A stretch of 64,000 nt of DNA from Aldrovandia affinis (GCA_029706075.1 JAINUG010000173.1:1488001-1552000), one strand, 5' to 3'; positions 11,755-23,841 are shown, counted from the first letter of the stretch. A program made the numbers and translations. The notes: generated by a model not told the origin, from the letters alone.

Positions 11755-12531
11755 TTATAATTTGTGTGCGTTCAAGAAAATCGGTGCTTGACCGAAAATA
11801 ACGTCATCAAGGTGAAAGGTCAGCATGACCATACTTTTTAGATTTACAAATAAACATCCAAGTTTTAAAACAGTCTCCCCTGAAATCCATGAATATATAA
11901 CCCCTGGGGGTGAGGGGAGACAGCTGAACGCAAAGACATTCTGAAATTTTAGGCCCCTTGTGCCAAGCTGGTGGACTGTATGGTTACCGAGCAGGTGGGT
12001 CACAATCACCAGGGGAACCGGCTCAGGTGCTAACCCCTGAATAACAGCACAGCCAGCTGAGGCACCCACTGGTGCGAAACCTTTGGAATGCCAGATAAAT
12101 ATGGGACGGGGACGCAAATCACTCAAACCCCAAATTGTCAAAACACGATTAACTGCCACACCACAGGAACAAAAGAAGGTATGAAAATGAATTGATTTAC
12201 AGTCTTCACACAAACCACAAGGTAAGTTTCCTCTGATATGATGACACAGAATACATTTTAGACATCTGGTGTTTTTCGTTAAATGCATTACTGCCTCATC
12301 AAATTCCCTGCCAAGGCTCCAAAATGAGATTAATTTTTCTGGGTCGTTAAAAAAAGCAGTGAATGCTTGATATCTTTCAACCGTATCCCTGACCCACACC
12401 ATTGTTTTTGGGCATTCAACATAGCTGCACAAACACAATAAAAGGTGGTGTACAAGCCACAAATTGGCATTTAAAAAAACATAGAGAGAGATATATCTTA
12501 ACGCTGCTGTGAAGTGAGGCATCTCTGCCAA
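11755..12531 (-). CDS. Unidentified 258-codon ORF with a cysteine cluster
   Basis: This is the longest open frame in the window that is not from a recognised mobile element. It runs from an ATG at 12531 to a TAA at 11755. Residues about 90-122 hold a dense cluster (CLKCILCHHIRG, LPCGLCEDC, FFCSCG) that could form a zinc-ribbon-like site. The N-terminal 35 residues are hydrophobic. I recognise no family. A frame of this length is unlikely by chance in AT-rich intron DNA, but I see no splice signals, terminal repeats or neighbours that explain it. It may be a remnant of a mobile element or captured gene, or chance. Host function is not implied. Confidence 0.3.
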   Translation of the reverse strand: MAEMPHFTAALRYISLYVFLNANLWLVHHLLLCLCSYVECPKTMVWVRDTVERYQAFTAFFNDPEKLISFWSLGREFDEAVMHLTKNTRCLKCILCHHIRGNLPCGLCEDCKSIHFHTFFCSCGVAVNRVLTIWGLSDLRPRPIFIWHSKGFAPVGASAGCAVIQGLAPEPVPLVIVTHLLGNHTVHQLGTRGLKFQNVFAFSCLPSPPGVIYSWISGETVLKLGCLFVNLKSMVMLTFHLDDVIFGQAPIFLNAHKL

Positions 12532-14076
12532 TCCTCAATGGATGGAGTTCTTGTTCCACGTCCCACTTATCTTTCTAGTGTACTCTCCAGGCATAGGTGT
12601 GTTAGTGGGGGGGGGGGGGGATGAATAAAAGCTGATGCACACAGTCCCCACGCACTTACCATCTGAAGCAGGACAGTATTTTATTTGAGTATTGATTGCT
12701 TTGGTCCCCTAACTGATGCCCCCATGTATGGATGAATGAACAAGTAGGGCTGGGGGAAGTGGGACCCCCCCCCAACCTATTCTAAGTCATGGCTCTGGAG
12801 TTCTCTGCCAGCTCTGGCATACTGAATGAGCCACAATGCTGGGCCCAACCTCTGCTCCTGCCAAATGCAACCACTTAAAAAAAAAACATGGCTGCGGCTA
12901 TTTTCAGTATTCACTAAGCCGTACAGCTTGTTTTGACCAGGCAAGGCTTTTTGAAATGTTGAATCCTAATGCCTGAGCATCCTTTTAAAAACTCCCATAC
13001 CCCCAAGCTATGGGTTTCCTCCACCTTAGACCAGTGATGCTGTGGGGGTGTTCTTTAACCATTGACATGTGGCAGTGTTGTTTTTAAGCATAATGCCATG
13101 GGGATGACATGGTGGAGAACCAGAGTTCTTATATGTCGGATCAAACTTCTCCTGTTCTCATTTCTGTCAAGGCTGTAGAACATCCTCTGCCATTTTACTG
13201 CAACCTTGGTCGGTGTTGAAATCCCAGCGGGCCGCACACAACAATCACTCCTCCCGCTTTCCCTGCTCTTCCTGTAAGTAAGGTGTTGCCTTTTTCTGGA
13301 ATTCCTCTCTGGCCTGTTCTGTCACTGCACTGGCCTGTTAATGATATCATCTAATATTAACCACACAAGGAAAATCAGGTCCCCAGGGGCAATGAGTGCA
13401 CTTTTCGCCCCGGCTGTGTTGAAAGGAGCTTCTACAACAGGAACACCCCCCACCCGCCCCCCTTGCCAAGTGCTTCACCGCAACTCCATAATGGCTTTAC
13501 CTGAGCTGAACCTTCCCTCTTTTGCCTCATTTCCAGCTCTTAATGTGACCTGAGCTGTTTTTAACCTTTTAAAAATATGATTTCCCTACACTATTGTTTG
13601 GGTTCAATCTTCATTTGTTCTTAACTTAAAAAAGCAAAAATGCCAATATTTAATTACTGAGTTAATTTTGGTCATTTCTGGACCCGTAAAACTTTGCTAG
13701 TAAAGACAAATTCATAATTGCAAAACATCATACACAAGTTAAGGACAAAAGTTGATTGAATCCAGGCCTATGTCTGTTTTTATGTTTCCACTATGTCTGT
13801 GGCAAATTTTTATTTAACAGTCTTCTGTTCCTTTTTATATCAGTGTTTTTCAGACCTTTTTTTAGTTTTTAGTCATTTGGGTACATGCATTTAAATGAAA
13901 GAAAAAGTCTTCTACATCACACAATGCCCCTATGACAAAAGCACAGTTAAATACAAGAAAAACTAGTATTTACAGTAAATCTATATGTTTTAGGCTGAAC
14001 CATGTGTGCAAGCAGGTTTGTCTACTTTGAAGTTTACCCAAAGTTTACCCACGGACATGCTGTGATATAGACCTTC
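12532..14076. other. Intron sequence with long homopolymer, otherwise unrecognised
   Basis: It includes a run of 14 G at 12607-12620 and runs of C near 12765. No coding family recognised; the short minus-strand frame at 13055-13237 has no motif. Confidence 0.5.
12607..12620 (+). repeat. Poly-G run, 14 bases
   Basis: Uninterrupted G homopolymer. Length in the assembly may be unreliable. Confidence 0.9.
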
Positions 14077-14086
14077 ATTACTTAAC

Positions 14087-14445
14087 CATCCATCCATTGT
14101 CTAAGCCGCTTATTCCTGGTCAGGGTCGCGGGGGGGGTGCTGGAGCCTATCCCAGCATGCGTTCCGGGCGAGAGGCAGGAATACACCCTGGACAGGTCGC
14201 CAATCCATCACAGGCACACACACCATTCACTCACACACTCATACCTACGGGCAATTTAGACTCTCCAATTAGCCTAACGTGCATGTCTTTGGACTGTGGG
14301 AAGAAACCGGAGTACCCGGAGGAAACCCACGCGGGCACGGGGAGAACATGCAAACTCCACACAGAAAGGCCCCCGGCCTGGATTGGAACCCGAGACCTTC
14401 TTGCTGTGAGGCGACAGTGCTACCCACTGCACCACCGTGCCGCCC
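14087..14445 (-). mobile_element. tRNA-derived SINE with (ATGG)n tail (family 1)
   Basis: On the minus strand the element begins gggcggcacggtggtgcag with a Pol III A box (TGGTGCAGTGGG) and, about 35 bases on, a B box (GGGTTCCAATCC). A body containing the familiar catgttctccccgtg and gactgtgg-type words follows, ending in (ATGG)n. It is flanked by a perfect 10-bp target-site duplication, ATTACTTAAC, at 14077-14086 and 14446-14455, proving insertion by retroposition. The ATGG tail resembles that of RTE-type (Rex3-like) LINEs, the probable source of its enzyme. A 5'-truncated relative lies at 33374-33472. Confidence 0.85.
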
Positions 14446-14559
14446 ATTACTTAACCTTTTACAGTAAATTATTCAGCCATTTTATTCAATTCTCACAAAA
14501 CCTGAGCATTGCCGAATTGGATTGTATGAGAATGTAGATGTGAATGAGACCATACGTAG

Positions 14560-14735
14560 ACAAACGACTACAAATACGGATTACGATTTTTGGATCGTTT
14601 GCCTGATTTTTCCCCCCCTCCCTTTTTGTGAGTTTTCCCCAATAAACTCAGTTTAGTTCCAATTGAGCTTCTTGTGTGTTGTTTGGTTATCAAACGTGGT
14701 TGCGTGGAAACCCCACACCCCTATTTCCGGCTACA
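14560..14735 (+). repeat. 3' part of a Gypsy-like LTR
   Basis: The segment has a C/T-rich tract, an AATAAAC polyadenylation-like site at about 14641, and a terminal part resembling that at 1-269 (gtggttgcgtggaaacccc). It ends near ggctaca. No internal retroelement sequence adjoins it. Confidence 0.4.
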
Positions 14736-15599
14736 ATGTTTTTTCAATTCTTACACAAAAGTAAGGACAAAGCACATTATGGTTAGGTTGAATCTGAGCC
14801 TTAGACATTACACTACATTTCCCATTAAAAATTCACAGGTGTGACTTATACAAGAAAGGGTCATGGAAATCCCCAATGCCAGATTGATATTTTTGCAAAC
14901 AGAAAGCCAGGGTGGTGACATAACAGGTGGCAAGGCTGGATGACATCTGACCTGGTCCTGTTGCGGTCATAGTGTGATGTGCCTTCCTGTCATATCTCTG
15001 CACACGTGCCAGTATGAGCGCTAGAGACAGGCAAACAGCAGAGTCATAGGTAGTTCTCATGATAAAGCCGGAGTGCCGCACGCAAGGTAACAGATATTTC
15101 GAATAGATGCCATGCAATTCCAAACCTATAGGCATTGCATTTAGACATTGTAGTTAAATATAACCAACTGACATGTTCTGTGTGGTACATCCAAGTACAC
15201 AAGTGGCACTTCTATTTTAAATACGTTTTTATGTCTATATCTGTTTCGTTTTTAGATTTTTTCAGGGCACTGCTATTGAACACAAATGTATTCCCTTGGA
15301 ATTATCATAAAAATCACCAATACCATCTACGTTTCCATGGGTTAGCTGAGTTCAGCTGTCTGCTCAGGGCAGTGTCTCATGAAGGCTGACGGTGACTGAC
15401 AAATTCCCTGGAAATGAATTTTCCAAGCAGTGGAACCACAGGGAGAAAAGGAAAAGTCATCAAGTTGAGGACAAGAGGAGGAACTTTTAAAGCACACAAC
15501 TATGTTCAATCACTGCAGGACTTTGCTTCTCAAGCTCATCATCTTACATGGTACAAGCATCCCTGCAAACAGCCTCTATCATCCTTTACTGGCAATCTT
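14736..15599. other. Intron sequence, nothing recognised
   Basis: No repeat or coding family identified. Confidence 0.5.
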
Positions 15600-15702
15600 C
15601 AACTCCACAATAGAGTCCGCTATTTTTATTTCAACGGACAACTCCACAATAGAGTCTGTGGTCTTTATTTCAATGCACAGCTCCACAATACAGTCCGTTT
15701 GT
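15600..15702. repeat. 39-bp minisatellite, about 2.6 copies
   Basis: Units start at 15600, 15639 and 15678 with the word CAACTCCACAATAGAGTC (third unit CAGCTCCACAATACAGTC). The period of 39 is a multiple of three, so an overlapping plus-strand frame (15414-15713) repeats a 13-residue QLHNRV unit. I regard that frame as a by-product. Confidence 0.85.
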
Positions 15703-15751
15703 GTCAGACATAGCTTGACACACGCATACCTCAGCTTTTGAACCACTATTT

Positions 15752-15868
15752 GTCGCACGCTTACAGCGTGCCACCACTGTGGCGTGTAGAAACAGATAGA
15801 TCTGACACATCTATTACGCAGCGCCGGCTTCTATGCACTACAGTGGTGACACTCTGTAAATGTGCGAC
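15752..15868. repeat. Foldback hairpin, 40-nt arms
   Basis: The left arm 15752-15791 and right arm 15829-15868 are inverted copies matching at about 32 of 40 positions, separated by a 37-nt loop. The outermost word is GTCGCAC. This is probably a small foldback element or MITE. No flanking duplication is obvious. Confidence 0.65.
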
Positions 15869-16761
15869 GGATAGTCGATGCCTTAACTCAGTGACAGATT
15901 AGCCCACAGCATTGAAATCGCACATCTGTCCTGGGCGATTGAAGCCTCTGTCCCAGCTCCTCGCATGAAACTGCAACAGCCACTCCCCTCCCCGCACCAG
16001 GCTTCTCCCCCTGCTGAATCCCAAGCAGGCAACTTCATGGCAACAATCCACTGACCTCTGTTTCCATGGAAACCGTCCTAAGCGATTGCAATGTTGTCAT
16101 CACCCCCCCCGCCACACACACACATCATCTGAATTGTCACTGCTGACCAATTTTTTCTTGAATTTTCTCAAGGAAGCAACATCTGCCTGACCACGACCAC
16201 ACACCTGACAATGATGTCAAACTAAATCTGGAAGGAGTGTTTGCTCTTGCCAGGCCTGATGCCTGTTGGCTAAATCCGGTAAAAGAGCATCACCAGATAC
16301 AGGGAGCAAGTGCGAGCAGAGCAGAGGAACACAGCCAGAAAGACGCCAGAAGAGGGTGAACCAAAACCAAGTGGAAATATTGCCCTTGTCACCAACCTAG
16401 CTCAAAAATGCCAAAGCAAGTATTCAAAGAGGAACAGAGTAGTTGACTCAGCATTAGCCAGCAAAAGGGATTTATTGTGTTCCTTCTATGTTTTAAAGAA
16501 AGTAACTGTTGTGTGGGATGTCTTCTTTACATTTCTGCTTGCAAAGCCACACAGACTCCCAGGGCACCTCTCCGAACCCCCTTTCCCTGAGATGTGATGC
16601 AGCGACAATGACAGCCCCCTGCCAGGCAATCCCCCATACCGCCTCTCAGCTCTAGGTCCACTCCCCCATTTAGCGGCCTCCTTCTGCTGTGCTTCTGATT
16701 CCCATCACAAAAGAGTCACTGTTTCATGCAACCAACCGGCAGGCCAAAAAGCATGCACAGT
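15869..16761. other. Intron sequence, nothing recognised
   Basis: Moderately GC-rich in places, with short C and CA runs near 16105-16125. No family recognised. Confidence 0.5.
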
Positions 16762-17075
16762 ATAGGCCTGAATATACTTAACTTCAGCTCGCATACGCGT
16801 ATGCATACCCAACGCGAGCGGCATTGTTCACATACTCCACTGCGTACTTTACGTCTGTCTGGAGGTTTAAAAGCTATATCCACGAGGGAGCAGGTCACAG
16901 CCAAAAATATGTTGGCAACTACTTCCAATAACAATAAACATGGCGACAGTGGAGGAGGTTGTTTTGTTCTATATCTTGAGAAGACAGCAGCAGCACCAAC
17001 AACGGAGATGGTATATTAGACTATTAAATGTATCCCGGAGTAACAATGGAGAGTATGCTTGTCTCATTCTACCAT
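16762..17075 (+). mobile_element. PIF/Harbinger fragment with transposase N-terminus
   Basis: A possible terminal repeat begins AGGCCTGAATATACTT near 16764. At 16940 an open frame starts MATVEEVVLFYILRRQQQ and continues RRWYIRLLNVSRSNNGEYAC, resembling the N-terminal pattern (charged LRR, RRWWV, N-R-GEY) of fish Harbinger nucleases. Similarity ends at about 17060. The DDE core and right end are absent. Confidence 0.5.
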
Positions 17076-19160
17076 TTTTTCCACTCGGGTATGGACTAAG
17101 AATGAGGAATTGGAGAGGAGGTGGGGGGTACTTATTTTGTCTCACCGTATGTCCTCCTTTCCTCTGACTGCAGGTTGACCTCTCTAAAGTCAACATATGT
17201 CTCCAGACATCCAGACCATTGAGCCTTCGCTCTTCTTTCCCCTCCACCGCCATACCCACAGACAGCAGCTCGATGTGCCTTTGTCTGGTGTGCATTTGCA
17301 GAATTTATCTCGGATTCTCCTTAAAAAACCTCAGGCATATAACGCAGGCTTCCACACAAAACCAGAGCTTTTCAGAGCAGAGGCAACCTGGAAATAATGT
17401 AAGCATGCATGTCTGCATTGATTTTACTGTGTGGTAAAGTGTGTGCCTAGGTTTCAACATTTACTAGAGTATACAAGGAGCTCAGGAATCCAAGAACCTA
17501 TGGTAAGTTGTGAACTGTAAAAAAAAAAAGGTGCCTTTCTGAAGGGCATGGGCTTGCATGCTGCTCCCGTCCTCGAAAAAGCATCGCATAAAGTTCATTT
17601 TTTTAAACAAAACAAGTTTCAATACAAGCAGTTAGATGCATAAATGCTGTGTGGCTTCAGCTGTGAGCACCTTGCCGAGCCTCAAGGGAACAAATGTAGT
17701 CCTAAATCCCTTCCAACAAAGCTCTTAAATGTGGAGAGGTTCCATGTTCTGCTCTGGTACACTATCATTAATCTGGCCACATGCATCCTATCACCTCTTA
17801 GTCGGGCAGAGAACAGTCCTTGTTTTTATTCAAAACCAAAGAGTGAGAGAGAGCCCAGTCCCTCCATGCCTGGCACATCACAGGCCAGAAATCTTGCAAA
17901 CCATCCTGGAAATCCAAAAACACCTCCCCTTTTTCTTTCAGCCTGTTCATGCACTTAATGTGATTTCCAGAGCCAGCCTGCGTGAGCAAGCAGCCCGAGC
18001 AACGGAAGATGCTATTTTAGACAAGAGTCATGGTTTTCCTCTCAGCCTCCAAGCAGGCTGCAAGTCTACAGTCAAGGAACGGCGATGTTTTTTAGGGCCA
18101 TAGTAAAGCTGCAGGAAAGGTGGGGTCACTGTGTGTGGGCGGGGCCGCTTGGTGGGTGAAATATTACAGGGTGCCCATGCTCGTGTTAACACTTGAGATA
18201 ATGACAAGCAACAAGCCTTTGAAGAGCTTGGAGTGAGGGGGTTCGGGGGGGAGGTGGCCCACATGCCAACCACAGGGAGTCGAGTCTTGGAATTGGCTGT
18301 TTTAATTGGCTGAGAGGGAGCTGCCCTTCAGAGCTCCTCCGAGGTGATGCCACACCAGGCTGGTTCCCCCAGCTCAGTGCCACACTAGGGCTTTTCTCAT
18401 TGGCAGTCCTCTGTTCCACAGCATGCTTGGCCCTCTGTTGCTGCCCAGCTGTTGAGCATCTAGCATCTTACATTCTTATCTGAAGGGAAGGATCTGGTCC
18501 CCAAAGGAACTGAGAGGAGGGGCAAAAAGGTTTTATAATCATCCCTTCCCAAACATCTCATGCTTGGGGTTACAGAAAACCAGTTTTGAGGTGAGAAACA
18601 AGAAAGGATGCTGGAGGTGAAGAACTCCTTCAGATGACAGATGACATCCTTCCTGTTGTCTCTGGATGAGACTGGTTGACCCTGGTTGACAAAACCTCAG
18701 AAGAACACAGCAGTATCACAGCAGATACCAAACAACAAAAGTGTGACCGAACAATTACATATCTTCAGGACAGAGGGCCCAAATTCATATAATAGACAGG
18801 AGAGATACAGCAAGCATTTACTGGGGTGTGGAAAAAAACATTATTAGTCATGCCCTTTATGGAGTAATGACCGACTTCCTCTGACCCTGACATGACCCTG
18901 TGAGGCTGATCGACCCCTGAAGGCTAACCAGCTGCCTCGACCCAACAGGGTCAGGCCTCTCTCTCTGTCTCTTTGGGGTCAGACGGCATGAGGGAATACC
19001 GACAGATGGACTGCGCTCTGCTGCCATTCGTACATTTGCCCGTTACTTGCGCAGGAGACAAGAGGCTCATTATTGCTGGAGCTGTTCCCCATGCCCGCTT
19101 TCACACTCTTCTGTCTGGAAAAGGGGACTGCTGTGTTGTGGTGGAGGAATGCTTAAAGTA
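17076..19160. other. Intron sequence, nothing recognised
   Basis: Several short overlapping frames without motifs, and a short poly-A at 17520. No family recognised. Confidence 0.5.
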
Positions 19161-19164
19161 CTTC

Positions 19165-19260
19165 TTAATTTTCTTTTTTTTGTAAAGCGCTTTCTACAGA
19201 GAACTGTCACAAAGATGCTTTACAGAAAACAAAGATATGAAAACAAGAACATACCAGGCC
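19165..19260 (-). repeat. LINE 3'-end fragment (L2-like)
   Basis: The words gtaaagcgctttctac and actgtcacaaagatgcttta parallel the reversed L2 terminus at 61382-61432 (gtatagcgccatttac, ggttgtcacacagtgctt). It looks like an older relative. Only the terminal part remains. Confidence 0.4.
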
Positions 19261-19572
19261 TGGACCCCCAAAAGGCTTCTGTTCTTCAGCTTTTTAAACA
19301 ATTGTGAAGTCACCCATGTTCTCCCCGATTGCAGGAAACTGCAATCTGTCAAAACTCACAGAAATGCCTTGCGCACGATCAAACTGTTTGTGTAACCTGA
19401 TGCAGCCCATATTCTCCAGGAAGCTCTCTTGGGACTTGATTGTTACTTTGATTGTACGTCTAATTGGAGGGGATAAACAGAGTCGCTGTGGCCGTGGCCT
19501 GGGCTTATCCACCAAATCTACTGGGATTTGGGACCGCGTGGCAGGAGGGCGTCAGTGCTAAGCCCCAGGGAT

Positions 19573-19585
19573 GGGGGGGGGGGGG
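19573..19585 (+). repeat. Poly-G run, 13 bases
   Basis: Uninterrupted G homopolymer. Confidence 0.9.
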
Positions 19586-21512
19586 CTGGAATGCCATGGA
19601 GGGCACTGACCCTTGGCATCCTTCCCAAAGCCCATTACGGCCTACGAAAACAAAAGGACAACCTGCCCCGTGGTGTCGTATGGCTCTTTTGCACCATGGT
19701 CTGATGCAGTTGGAATGTTCTGCATCTGCGCTCGTTCATTACTGCCTGACCTCAACTGCGACAGCTACAGCAATGAGTCACTAAGATGCGTGACGGTACA
19801 AAGCCACAGACTGGTAGACTGAGCGTCTGCCCGCAGTGATGCAGCACTGTGGATCCTAATGAGACAACTGATCTGTTTACTGGTTTTTAATAGTGATAAT
19901 GATGGAATAACTATAAAATACAACTATATCAACACCGCTATATTGAAAATTTTGCATTTGTGGAAAATAAGTGAGATTATTACCTACGAAATTGACAATA
20001 TAACATGCTGTTTTTACATAGAATCTAAGGATTCAGTTAAATCATGTATTCAATTTTCAATCTATAAGATTCTCAAAATTGTTTGCACCAGCTATAAACA
20101 GAGTATATAAGTAAAATACTATAACCTGACAAAGTCAATTCTATTTCTGATTCTCTGATTATTTTCTTCTTAACAAAGACAAAATGCAGCAAAAGAGAGC
20201 ACAGCTGTCTGAATGTATTTATTTGTATTATGATTTAATTGGCTAGTCTGCCAGTTGTTAACACTGGCGTTATGTCATTCGTCAATTTATTTTAGTGACA
20301 CACTTATAGATAGGAACTAGTCTTAACTACATACATCTTTTGGAATGTTTCTCTCTGTCATTTGTTTTGACAGTATAAATACATTTCTTTCACAATGTGG
20401 GTCAACCTGCCACATACTGAACAGTTTTTGTGTGATGGCAGCATTCAATATGACAAGCCTGGGATGATGTCTAAACAGATTCCCTCCATAGTGTAAAATA
20501 TATGGACCTCTCTCCCACTATTGCAGCTGTTAAACGTGTAGCCCACATGCATGTTACTGAAAAAGCACTGGACATATTTTCGGCACTTGCAGTAAGACAG
20601 TGAATGGTTTTGGCACACTGCAGCTGAACCAGAGCTTTTTTATTTTGCTCAATTTCTGTCGCCAAGGTGCATTCAGTTTTTGCTTGGCTCATCAGCATTG
20701 ACTGAGAAATGTTCAGGTTGCCAGAACCTTTCAAACTATGCACACAATGATACTCAGAGCTCAAAGCCTGCAGCACCACAAACGTGATACCAGGCTGTGT
20801 TAGTGGTGCTGTGAACAAAAGTCACAAAAGGAAAGAAATGAAAAAAGGGTCTTTCTGTGAAAGGCTGATCTCGTCTGTATATAACAAGCAGCCTGGATAC
20901 ACACAAGGACCTTAAATGCTCCTGTGTAAGTGTAGTCCATACCCCCTAATCACCCCCCAGAGGGTGGGGTAATCTAATATGGAGTGAGGGACAAGATTTA
21001 GATTAGCAGTCCCAAATAGCATCTGTCCCTTTGGAGGGCTGCATGGGAAGGGCCCTCTTCTTTCCTACCCTCCCACCCAGACATCAGACCACAGCATTCA
21101 AGGGATTTGATGGATTACCACCAATTACTGCTGACATACTGTCCAGACATTGACATGCATGTAACCTCCTGTAAGTCACCCGCTTATGAGAAAATGTTTT
21201 CTTATTTTTTGGAGGGGGGGCTGGGGATATTTATTTAGATTTTTTGGATGGTTCAGGCCTGGTCAGTCTTGCAGTGTAGATGACCTTCACCTCATCACTG
21301 CAGGCTGTAGGATGTTTGGAGACGTGAGCTGGCTCAAGCAGGGGTCTCTGTTTCTCCTCCAGATAGACAGTAATTATCTAAAGTTATCCTTGGCCTTAGC
21401 GAGGCCTGAGGTGGAGTGAGTTAGGAAGTGTTGCTCTAACAGTCAAATGAACATGACCACACTACACAACCAAGACATATAGCTTTCACGACAGATTCAC
21501 ACAGCTGCATGT
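19586..21512. other. Intron sequence, nothing recognised
   Basis: No repeat or coding family identified. Confidence 0.5.

Positions 21513-21539
<27 letters not shown>
21513..21539. repeat. (CA)n microsatellite
   Basis: About 13 CA units directly left of a Tc1-type terminal repeat. A second, broken CA-rich tract follows the same element at 22152-22200, so the element appears to have landed in a CA-rich tract. Confidence 0.9.
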
Positions 21540-21541
<2 letters not shown>

Positions 21542-21543
<2 letters not shown>

Positions 21544-22151
21544 GTATGCTCCAAAATTATTTATACCTTTGATAAAGATTAGCAAAGGCTTTATGAAATA
21601 AACAACACAGGTAATGAACTACATTGTATTGTCAAAAAAATGGGCATTGCTCAGAGAAAAATATTTAGTTTGACAAATCATTTATTTTCTTCCCAAAAAG
21701 ATGTCACAACTATCCATTAACATGTTACTTATTTAAATTAATCTCAATCTAATGGAACTGTATTGTGCCCTCCCATGACTTCCTGTTTCACTGGGGTAAA
21801 AAAATGATGTAGCACATGTCAAATCCATTTGTCATCCATCACCATGCGGAAAGGTAAAGAAACAGGACAAAGGGCTGTTGACATTCACAGGTCAGGAGAT
21901 GGCTACAAATAAATAAATAAAATCTAAAGATACCACTTTCCACTATTAAGTCAATCATTAGGAATTTTAAACCTGCCTGGTAGAGGACACAAGTGCAACC
22001 GGCCCCAAGCACAGTGAGGCAGATAAAAAATATGACTTGTTAAACAAAATCTAATAATTTTCCATTTTTTGAGCATACGTTATAGCTCATCAGTGTATTT
22101 TATACAGCCTTCTTAGCTCATAAAGCGTGTGAATAATTTTGGAGGGTACTG
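21542..22151 (+). mobile_element. Internally deleted Tc1-like element
   Basis: Terminal inverted repeats (CAGTATGCTCCAAAATTATT and its reversed partner ending ggagggtactg) are flanked by TA. The 610-bp middle keeps only traces of the transposase start (an MRKGKETG-like stretch near 21846 and decayed helix-turn-helix words). It is therefore non-autonomous. The ends resemble those of 41650-42178 and, more loosely, 23842-26408. Confidence 0.8.
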
Positions 22152-22200
22152 TACACACACACGTATGCACACATACATACACACACACCAACACACCACG

Positions 22201-23841
22201 TTGCCACATCAAGCATATCCTGAACACTAAAACAAAACGCCCAAAAAAAAGAAGTTGAACCAATCAGCACATGCCTGATTAATGGCACTATGTTTTCATT
22301 AGCCTAGAAGAGACAGAAAAAAGAGATGGTCTGTCACTGGGCAGTGAAGCAAAATGCCATTTATTTAATACACTTTTGGAATAACTGCCCATAACTCCCC
22401 TCCAATGAGAAGGCTGTACACATGACTCAACAGATGTGTAATTAGCATAGCCAGAGCTTTTTAGGGTCTGTTTCAGACTCACATCCTATCTGAGATCAGA
22501 AAAAAACCAGTAGATGTCATTACCACTCTTTACATTAAAAAAGTTTCAATTTCTATAATACACAGTGTGAAGAGCTTGATAACTCTATAGCATTAAACCT
22601 TTTGTATGATCCATATATGTGTACAGGTATGGATTTCACTCTCTAATGGGCCTGCACTCTGGGAGCATACTAAGTGCACGTAATGGACGCTGAATTTGTG
22701 GCTATTAAATGAAGGGCCAGCTGGCCGTGTTTGGATGGCTGGTTTTGGCCCCTGTCACTGCTGGGGGATGACTATTAAGTGTGCACCCTGAGGGACATGG
22801 CACTTCATACAGATCCATGGCGTGTCACAACAAATGCTTCATGCTGAGAGAAAGTGTCTGCACTTTCACAACCTTAACACCCCTTTAGACCACACCTTAG
22901 GCGATGCTCCTTTGTCTCATTTGGAAAGTGTTGTAGACACTGCCACTGTGTAATCTGTGAAATTTCAGATAGCGTGCGCTTCAGTTGGATGGCTTCAGTT
23001 TTACGATAGCATGATGTGCAACACGCCAAAATCTTTGGGGCTTTCTTGTGTTGGCACTTTGCACCAAAGATGTATCTATTTGAGAGTAATGGCTTAGGGC
23101 CACACAGTCAGAAGTTGTTCAACTGAGAAAATGCAGGGCCTGCCCATATGCTCACAAGCATATTCTGAAATTGTTAATATCACATGATTGTTTTTATCTG
23201 TTGCTTCTGTATGTAACTATGGCAACTGTTTCCTCAGGAATGCTTTGTCGGTTTGTTTTCTTTCTAGTCAGCTGCCAGTAAACAAAGGTTCTCTTTTATT
23301 TGGAGATGGTCAAGGCATGTAAATATTAGCTAGTGTCCTTCTTTTAAGCTTGGAGAATTGTGGTGTGGGGGGTTGTCTGCATGGGCGGGGGGTTGGAGGG
23401 AGAAGGATGAATGCATCAGGAGAGGAAACAAACAAAAGGAACAAAAGGAAAATTGGTGCTGGGGGTGAGGAAATGAGACATCTCGGCTGGCTAGTATATT
23501 GAGTTTATATTAATGTGGCGTGGTCCAACATAGGTCAAATGTGCAAAAATATCAAGTAGGATAAAAGCAGGAAGGGAGAGGAGAGGAAAAAACAGGACCT
23601 GGGGAGAGGAGAGGAGAGGAGTGCAGTGCCTTCATTGTAAGACACTGCACCATTGTTGGTGCAAAAGAGAAAGGTGAAAGGGACACGTGGTCAGGGGTTT
23701 CCCGTGGTTCAGAGTATTCAACGAGGACATTTTGCTGACTGGCCAATGTGAACAAGCTGGAAGGGAATGGATGGCTCCCATTTTTTGGTCTGATAGAGAA
23801 TGTGACATGCCACTGCCATCCACCTTTACAATAAAATAGTA
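22201..23841. other. Intron sequence, mostly unrecognised; purine-rich tract
   Basis: A purine-rich stretch at about 23400-23625 includes tandem GGAGA near 23601-23620. Otherwise nothing recognised. Confidence 0.5.

Noticed and set aside
17729-18419. Several overlapping ORFs on both strands
   Set aside because: No motif, no splice signals, and frames on both strands compete; treated as chance in a GC-richer patch.
23365-23400. G-rich tract with quadruplex-like spacing (also 29560-29600)
   Set aside because: G-runs are irregular and of a kind common in vertebrate introns; no evidence of function from sequence alone.
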